A stretch of 7,944 bases of DNA from an uncultured beta proteobacterium (lineage in GTDB: Bacteria > Pseudomonadota > Gammaproteobacteria > Burkholderiales > Burkholderiaceae_C), in assembly GCA_903927495.1 (NCBI GenBank), contig CAIYNH010000969.1:1-7944 (forward strand), read 5' to 3'. The position numbers and the translations under genes were made by a program. Below are positions 1-5,100 of this stretch, one piece after another. The notes under the pieces are model-generated. The model searched no databases and was not told where the DNA came from. It worked only from the letters and a program-made list of their open reading frames with translations. The first letter of the stretch is position 1; each line of letters starts with the position of its first letter.

Positions 1-32
1 AAATGCGACAAAAATCGGAATCAGGCGTGGCA

Positions 33-94
33 CTTGTGGAAGCGGCATCTTGCCGCTTTCCCCAGCGTCTGCGGCTGGAAGCCACAGCTACAAG
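33..94. repeat. REP-like double-hairpin element
   Basis: Two adjacent hairpins: AAGCGGCA (40-47) with TGCCGCTT (51-58) around TCT, perfect 8-bp arms; and CTGCGGCT (69-76) with AGCCACAG (80-87) around GGA, one mismatch. CTTGT (33-37) and ACAAG (90-94) bound the element as an inverted pair. GCGG-rich stems with a GGAAGCC core followed by CTACA look like repetitive extragenic palindromes (REP/BIME) of proteobacteria. It sits in the gap after the toxin stop. Only one copy is in the window, so its repetitive nature is inferred. Bases 1-32 and 95-127 show nothing else. Confidence 0.55.
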
Positions 95-127
95 ACGCGA
101 TCAGTGCCATTCGGAATTCCTTGCGGA

Positions 128-538
128 TCAGGAAGTCTGAATTTCAACAAATGGATTCTTGAGCACCATGTCTCCGAGCTGTAACCCGGCATGCATGTCT
201 TCGGTCAACAGCACCGGTGCCCCAGAGATGACGGCGCAGGCCACGATATTGGCATCGTAAAACGACAACTGGTGCTGCTTGGCAAGCTCAATGGCCTTTT
301 CATGTGATGCCAGCGTCAAGGGCACGACCTCGCATGACGCTTTGACAGCCATCAGCAAGGCATCTATTTCTTGCCAAGGCATCTTGAGCTTGCGTTGGCA
401 AACAGAAGTCACTTCATTGAGCACTTGGATGCTGATGACAGCACCCGCTACCAGAATAGCTTGAGCCTTATCGGCTTTGACTGCATCGCCAGACAAAAGA
501 TACAACACGACATTGCTGTCGACAAAGGGTTTGCTCAC
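128..538 (-). CDS. vapC: VapC-type PIN-domain ribonuclease toxin
   Basis: 136 residues, one complete PIN domain. The conserved acidic residues that hold Mg/Mn in these RNases are all visible: Asp7 in FVDSN, Glu42 in VLNEV, Asp95 in FYDANIVA and Asp114 in LTEDMH. The product is therefore predicted to be an active cytoplasmic endoribonuclease, inhibited by the antitoxin encoded just upstream; VapC relatives cleave tRNA or rRNA, but the target cannot be read from sequence. Start is GTG at 536-538, overlapping the antitoxin stop; with only a weak upstream AG-rich stretch, translation is probably coupled. TGA stop at 128-130, followed within 40 bp by a REP-like double hairpin that may protect or end the transcript. 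Confidence 0.92.
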   Translation of the reverse strand: MSKPFVDSNVVLYLLSGDAVKADKAQAILVAGAVISIQVLNEVTSVCQRKLKMPWQEIDALLMAVKASCEVVPLTLASHEKAIELAKQHQLSFYDANIVACAVISGAPVLLTEDMHAGLQLGDMVLKNPFVEIQTS

Positions 539-777
539 AGCACGTTGTCACTCTGGTTGGCTTCAAGCCGGTCAAAATGAAAGTCTGCTGGCAAGCGTCC
601 GCGATACTGCTGCAAGCGCGACAGCAACTCGGTTACCGATGGTTTTTTAGCCACCTCAAAAGACCGGCTGCCAACCAGATGAAGATCAATTTCTTCACCT
701 TCTTTCAAATCAAGCGCTTGCACAAGTGCTGCCGGAAACCGTACCGCCAGTGAATTGCCCCATCTTGAAACTTGCAT
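535..777 (-). CDS. vapB: VapB-type antitoxin, AbrB/MazE (swapped-hairpin) fold
   Basis: 80 residues. The N-terminal half (about 1-45) has the AbrB/MazE signature: VSRWGNSLAVRFP at 3-15, then LDLKEGEEIDLHL, the DNA-binding swapped-hairpin dimer. The C-terminal part (about 50-76, LLSRLQQYRGRLPADFHFDR) matches the flexible tail that in this group blocks the PIN toxin active site. Start is ATG at 775-777, with only a weak AGG about 8 bases upstream. The TGA stop overlaps the toxin start in GTGA (535-538), the usual antitoxin-first arrangement. Expression is probably self-repressed through the palindrome at 794-816. Length is normal and there is no sign of decay. Confidence 0.88.
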   Translation of the reverse strand: MQVSRWGNSLAVRFPAALVQALDLKEGEEIDLHLVGSRSFEVAKKPSVTELLSRLQQYRGRLPADFHFDRLEANQSDNVL

Positions 778-784
778 GATCAGC

Positions 785-988
785 CTAGGTTAAATATACA
801 TTTTGATAATGTATATCAAAAATGGATGTGCTGAACTCAAACTGCGGCGAATCCGATTGAGCCAAGAGTCGGCAAGAGGCCAATTCTTCAAGCTTCAGGC
901 CGCTCAATGCCGCCTGGGCTTTGAGCTGGCGAGAGGTCTGACCGGGCAGGTTCCGTGTGGTTCGCAAAACATTTTTTACATCAATACG
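785..988 (-). pseudogene. Remnant of a ribbon-helix-helix (VapB/FitA-like) antitoxin
   Basis: An open minus-strand frame between TGA (989-991) and TAG (785-787) reads VKNVLRTTRNLPGQ, then QLKAQAALSGLKLEEL. This closely resembles the start of FitA/VapB-type ribbon-helix-helix antitoxins (IRNLP ... LKAQAALSG-x-SLEEL). No ATG or GTG starts the frame, only TTG at 965-967, and after LEEL the likeness disappears. No partner toxin follows it; instead the promoter of the neighbouring vapBC operon overlaps its 3' end. Interpreted as a decayed or truncated toxin-antitoxin copy. A functional TTG-started 60-residue peptide cannot be excluded. Confidence 0.45.
793..819 (-). promoter_or_regulatory. Promoter and palindromic operator of the toxin-antitoxin operon
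   Basis: ATATACATT (794-802) and AATGTATAT (808-816) form a perfect 9-bp inverted repeat around a 5-base spacer, 17 bp before the antitoxin ATG. A -35-like TTGATA (814-819) and -10-like TATATT (793-798) on the minus strand overlap it, with a short 15-bp spacer. MazE/AbrB-fold antitoxins with their toxins usually repress their own operon by binding such palindromes, so autoregulation here is likely by family knowledge; binding is not shown by sequence alone. Confidence 0.6.
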
Positions 989-1227
989 TCATGATAGAAG
1001 AGTCTTCCGACTCGAGAGACTTGGATTACCGGGCCGTCACACGCAATAACATCAAGCGCGATGTCAGCCTGTTTGCTGTGGCTTTGATTGATGGTCAGCG
1101 TCTGCTGTGACAGCGTCAATTCACAGGCACCTATCTGCTCGCCCTGGCCGTGCGGCGAGCAGGCAGGCAGATTGCATTTGACCTGCATATCAGGCCCGAC
1201 CTGGTGCTTGGCGCAAAGCCGGAACAT
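976..1227 (-). CDS. Unrecognised small protein or gene fragment, 83 residues
   Basis: The frame runs from ATG at 1225-1227 to TAA at 976-978. I do not recognise a family. The product has five cysteines (in LCAKH, VKCNLPACSPHG, GACELTL and VIACDG) and a beta-like second half (LTLSQQTLTI, then PVIQVSRVGRLFYHDVL). No ribosome binding site is evident. The frame stays open upstream of the ATG to about 1284 without another ATG (hydrophobic residues ALAVIFLCDDWLM), so this may be the tail of a longer decayed gene. It ends within the decayed antitoxin-like frame. A short frame in otherwise remnant-like DNA could be spurious; the 189-bp stretch upstream to 1416 shows no other gene. Confidence 0.3.
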   Translation of the reverse strand: MFRLCAKHQVGPDMQVKCNLPACSPHGQGEQIGACELTLSQQTLTINQSHSKQADIALDVIACDGPVIQVSRVGRLFYHDVLM

Positions 1228-1399
1228 GAGCCAATCATCACATAAGAAAATAACCGCTAACGCCCGTGCAGTAAGCGCTAGGTGCTATCGAATTTGAAGC
1301 TTTAGTGGGTACTATTGGTGCTACAGAGGGTGCCATCCATGGCGCATTCAAATCGTCAAGCGATGAATTCCAATGCAAAAACGAGATGCGCCCCAGTAA

Positions 1400-1418
1400 G
1401 AGTCAAACTATCTGACTC
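1400..1418 (-). repeat. Small inverted repeat over the pilin-like stop codon
   Basis: GAGTCA (1400-1405) and TGACTC (1413-1418) are perfect 6-bp arms around a 7-base loop, and the right arm overlaps the TGA stop at 1417-1419. There is no T-run afterwards on the minus strand, so it is not a standard intrinsic terminator. It may help RNA stability or be chance. Confidence 0.35.
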
Positions 1419-1923
1419 AAGCATTGCAGGACTTGGGCAGATACTTCTGATCAATCGTGGTGCCATCCCTAGGGCTGCCACAGCGCCACGAAACGATGGT
1501 TTTGCGAACATCTGCCGCACCCAACAAATCTGACTGATTGACCATGGGTGAAAAAGTGAGCACATTGCTGATCGGAGTAACGGCGGGCAAAGCCCGGTAG
1601 TCCAAGGTCACCGTGATAGTGCCAACAGCACTGATAGCAATTGATTTCAGAAACTTCGGGATACTCACGCCAGCAGAAGCACCTCCGTCGCAAATAAACA
1701 TCGATTGGCTCAAAGCAGGCGCAGTGGTCGTTTGCACCGCATTGGCAATCAACTTTTTGCATGATTCCACGGCCGGTAATATTTCGGATACCTGAGCCGA
1801 GACTTGGGAATCCTGAAAGTGAGGCAAGAGAAAACGATAACCCACACCTGCAACTAAACCAACAGCAGCGACCGACAATAACAACTTACGGGTTAAGGAC
1901 ATATTTTTCTGGCTAGAGTTCAT
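1417..1923 (-). CDS. Pilin-like protein lacking a prepilin peptidase site
   Basis: 168 residues. One hydrophobic helix (about residues 14-33) is followed by FQDSQVSAQVSE, which aligns with the YQDY-x-x-R-x-QVSE segment of type IV pilin alpha-1. The C-terminus has W146-R-C148 ... KYLPKSC166, matching the disulfide-bonded loop of PilA-type pilins; Cys55 and Cys78 could form a second bond. Placing Pro34 on the conserved pilin Pro22 puts Arg12 at -1, Lys13 at +1 and Ser17 at +5, where pilins need Gly, Phe and Glu. PilD cleavage and normal assembly are therefore unlikely; a membrane-anchored periplasmic pilin domain is the best guess. The ATG at 1921-1923 has no clear Shine-Dalgarno; Met8 (1900-1902) is an alternative start that keeps the helix. 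It lies 201 bp after the giant Ig gene, same strand. Homology is fairly sure, function unknown. Confidence 0.8.
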   Translation of the reverse strand: MNSSQKNMSLTRKLLLSVAAVGLVAGVGYRFLLPHFQDSQVSAQVSEILPAVESCKKLIANAVQTTTAPALSQSMFICDGGASAGVSIPKFLKSIAISAVGTITVTLDYRALPAVTPISNVLTFSPMVNQSDLLGAADVRKTIVSWRCGSPRDGTTIDQKYLPKSCNA

Positions 1924-1940
1924 AAAATTAATATGACAAA

Positions 1941-1970
1941 TATTTTGGCGAGTGATTCAACGCTGGTCAA
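1941..1970 (-). promoter_or_regulatory. Possible promoter of the pilin-like gene
   Basis: On the minus strand TTGACC (1965-1970) is followed after 18 bp by AAAATA (1941-1946), inside an AT-rich stretch just before the gene. The -10 match is poor and the leader would be very short. No convincing Rho-independent terminator was found in the 201-bp gap after the giant gene, so read-through from upstream is equally possible. Confidence 0.2.
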
Positions 1971-2124
1971 AGTCGAACAATGGGAGCAGGTTAGATTTTA
2001 AACTCCTGGACAGAGAAAAATTCCTCAGGGCCAGACACCCTCAAATTACAACGAGACTCCCAAAATCGACCCGGCCGTCTACCAGCGGTTACTTAAAACT
2101 TCAGACCCAGTTAGCTACAACCCT

Positions 2125-5100
2125 TTATGGCACTAAATAACCCCGAGAAGTGACGACACCCAATGGACTGGTGACAGTTACCGTAACAAGGTCGCCGGTT
2201 GCACACCCACCAAGAAGAGCAGCTATCGTCACCGGGACCAAAGAATTCGGCACAGTGGTGCTTGCGCCGGATACGACAGTGCATGTGAGACTATTCAGCG
2301 ATGTATTGTCCGCTGTAGTAAAGGCAACACTCGTCCCTGTAGGCAGGCTGTTCCCATTTAAGTCAGCCAGATTGAGAGTCAATGCATTCGCCGTTATGGG
2401 GATAGGCTGCGTAATATTTGCTTGGCCCGTGGCCATAACCAGCGGCGCTTGAGCTCGCACATCCACGGCACCCCAAATACCATCAAACGTACCTGGAACA
2501 CCGTTACCCGCTGTCACACCGCCCAAAGCACAACTAGGGGTGACGAGCATGTCGCGTGGAACCGTGAAATCGCCTCCAACGTAGGCGTTAAGTCCTGTGG
2601 ATGTCATCGAATCATCGCGATATGCATTACCCAAATCGGTAAAGGGTTCACCACAGGTGTACATGTTGTCGCCATTGGTATCGGTAAAGTCTTCTTCACC
2701 CACCGCATAAGCTAGAACAGTCACGAGTCCATTAGCCGGTCGCGTACCACCCGACACAATCGTTAATGTGCAACTGGAATCGCCAGGTGCCACCGTACCA
2801 GTTGTGCAAGTACCTGTTGTAAGAGTGGCGCCACCTGACTCGACAACCATGTTGACAGCGGTGCCATCTGGCACTGGATTTCCTTGGCGATCCGACATAA
2901 AAAGTCTTGCGGTGGTTGAGGTCCCATCAACACTAAAACCCTCAATTGCCGACTTGGCAATCGACAGACTGAGTCTTGATTGCACAGGTCGGCCAGAAGA
3001 AATGGCCAACACCGACGAATTTATATTGATGGTCGCGTCCGAAACCAGCGCAGCATTCACGATCACACTGGCAGGTACGATGCCAGCGTATATTGCCTGC
3101 GAAATTTTGCCACTACCATCCGTCGTCAAAGGCAATAGGGTCGTGTTGCCTGCCGTGTCAAAGGCAGCATTCGGAATACCGCTGTAATTGGGAATCGCAC
3201 CGCCATTCAGGGTTTTCAAGGTCAGTTGCACTTGTTGCCCCTTAATGCCTTCGCCCAATTGATTTAACAACTGGAAGGTCAGCAAAGATTGACTTACCCC
3301 GCCCGAATTCTGCAGATAAATCCGGGTTGGTGAAGCGCTGACAAAACTCATGCTGGTCGCAGGTGCCTGAGTAACATTCAAGCTCTGACTGATGGCGGTT
3401 GCCCCGCTGGTACTCGCAGTAATCTGCACGGCCTTTCCGCTACAACCCAAGGTACTGGGGGAGGTGCCTGCAATATCGGTTGCGGAAAAGGTCACCAAAA
3501 CCGTGCCGGTACTGTCGGTTGTCGCTGTGCTCGGACTCACCTGACCACAATTAGCAGAAAAACTGACGTTGATGGGTGTGGTTGTCGCTGGCGCTGTGAT
3601 CCCATTGGTGGTGATGTTGGCGACCACGGTGACCTGCCGCGTACCATACGCCGCCAAGGGAGTTGCAGCAGTCACGTCAAGATTGGTCAGTGAGATATTG
3701 GCCGTGGTCACCTGGTACCCTACATAACTGGTCACCATCTTGGGAGTCACGGGTGGCGTGCCTAAACTGTAAGCAGTAATCATGCCCACCTGGTAGTCGT
3801 AATTTACAGTCATTGCCCCCGCACCGGTCGCCAACAAGTCGTGACGCGTTACTTTGATGGAGGCCACTCCGGAGGCATTAGTTAACGCTGACTGTCCATC
3901 AGGGAAGCTGAGTTTGGTAGGATCCCCCGTCACAGTGATTAACTGATTGGCGATGCCAACATTGCCAGGGTCTTTCAAAGTTACCTGCAGCAAGTTGTAA
4001 CCAGTGGCATCAATCGAGCTTGTTGCCACGCCTGCTGAGGTCTGCAGAACAGATGTCAAGGTTGGATAGGTGTTGGTGCTAGACGAACTGCTACCGGTAC
4101 CCACAGTGAACAAAATATCAAGCTTGGTACCAATGGCATCAGTAACTTCAATGGTGCCAGTACCCGCAGCATTCCCAACTACTGTCAAAACAGGCCCAAC
4201 AACGGTAGCACTAACCACACCTGGGTTGGTGCTTTGCACTAAGTAAGAGGCTGTACCCCCATTTTGAAATGCAGTGCCGCCATTCAACATATAGGTATTT
4301 GTGGAGAGCACTGCAATCGTCACACCGCCAGCCTTGATAGGCGCATCCGTAAACAATGCCGTAGACGAGCCAATCTTGACTTGAATGGTGACAGTTTGTC
4401 CGTGCGAATCGCTGACAAGTACCGAAGTGGATCCACCATTTACCGCTGCGCTGCTGTTGACCGCACTGATGGACAAGCCGGAAACTCCGACCACATTGGC
4501 CGTCACGATACCGGAGTCGGCGCTTCGCGCAGCATAGGGTGGGTAACCACCCGATATAGCGTAGGTTAACGGACTGGCCAATTGCGTGATGTTGATGGTC
4601 GATGGGGCGTTAGTGAACAGCGCATCCGCTGCGGGTACTGTGATGGCAATAGTCACTGTTGCACCTGCAGAATCAGTCACGGTTACCACGGCCGAACCAC
4701 TAACCCCACCCTGAATCCGAAGAGACGTGGCATCAGGCATTGAAACAGCGGCAACTAACAAGTTACTGCTTGACACGGTATAGGTCGGTGCCCCGCCGTT
4801 GATCGAGAAAGTATCAACCCCGGTACTGGCAACGACGGTAATTGATGCCGGTGCGCTGGTGTATAGCTTGCCAGGCGAAGTGACCGTCACCGCAATGGTC
4901 ACTGATGCGCCCTTGGCATCGCTCACAATGAGGGAAGCGGTCCCCACAGCACTTCCGGTGATCGACAGCGTTGAGGGCGTTGCACCAAAACTGCCACTGG
5001 CTACGCTGGGGTTGGTGTTCACAACGGTGTAGGGCTGTGTACCACCAAAAACCGCAAACGCCTTGGCTGGCCCCATCGCAATAGCCAGACTTGACGGTGC

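Noticed and set aside
1250..1300. Possible integron attC-like site near CGCTAACGCCC
   Set aside because: The paired core sequences and symmetric arms of an attC site could not be found.
1469..1762. A 97-codon minus-strand frame inside the pilin-like gene
   Set aside because: It lies wholly within the pilin-like gene in another frame and shows no recognisable pattern, while the main frame has clear pilin homology.
2010..2050. Weak stem AGGG/CCCT followed by a T-run after the giant gene (minus strand)
   Set aside because: Only four base pairs with a seven-base loop and an intervening sequence before the T-run; too weak for a terminator call.
2768..3187. A 139-codon plus-strand open frame, with several similar 60-100 codon frames opposite the giant gene
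   Set aside because: Low-complexity Val/Ala/Thr/Pro products repeat with module spacing; they are reverse-complement shadows of the Ig modules.
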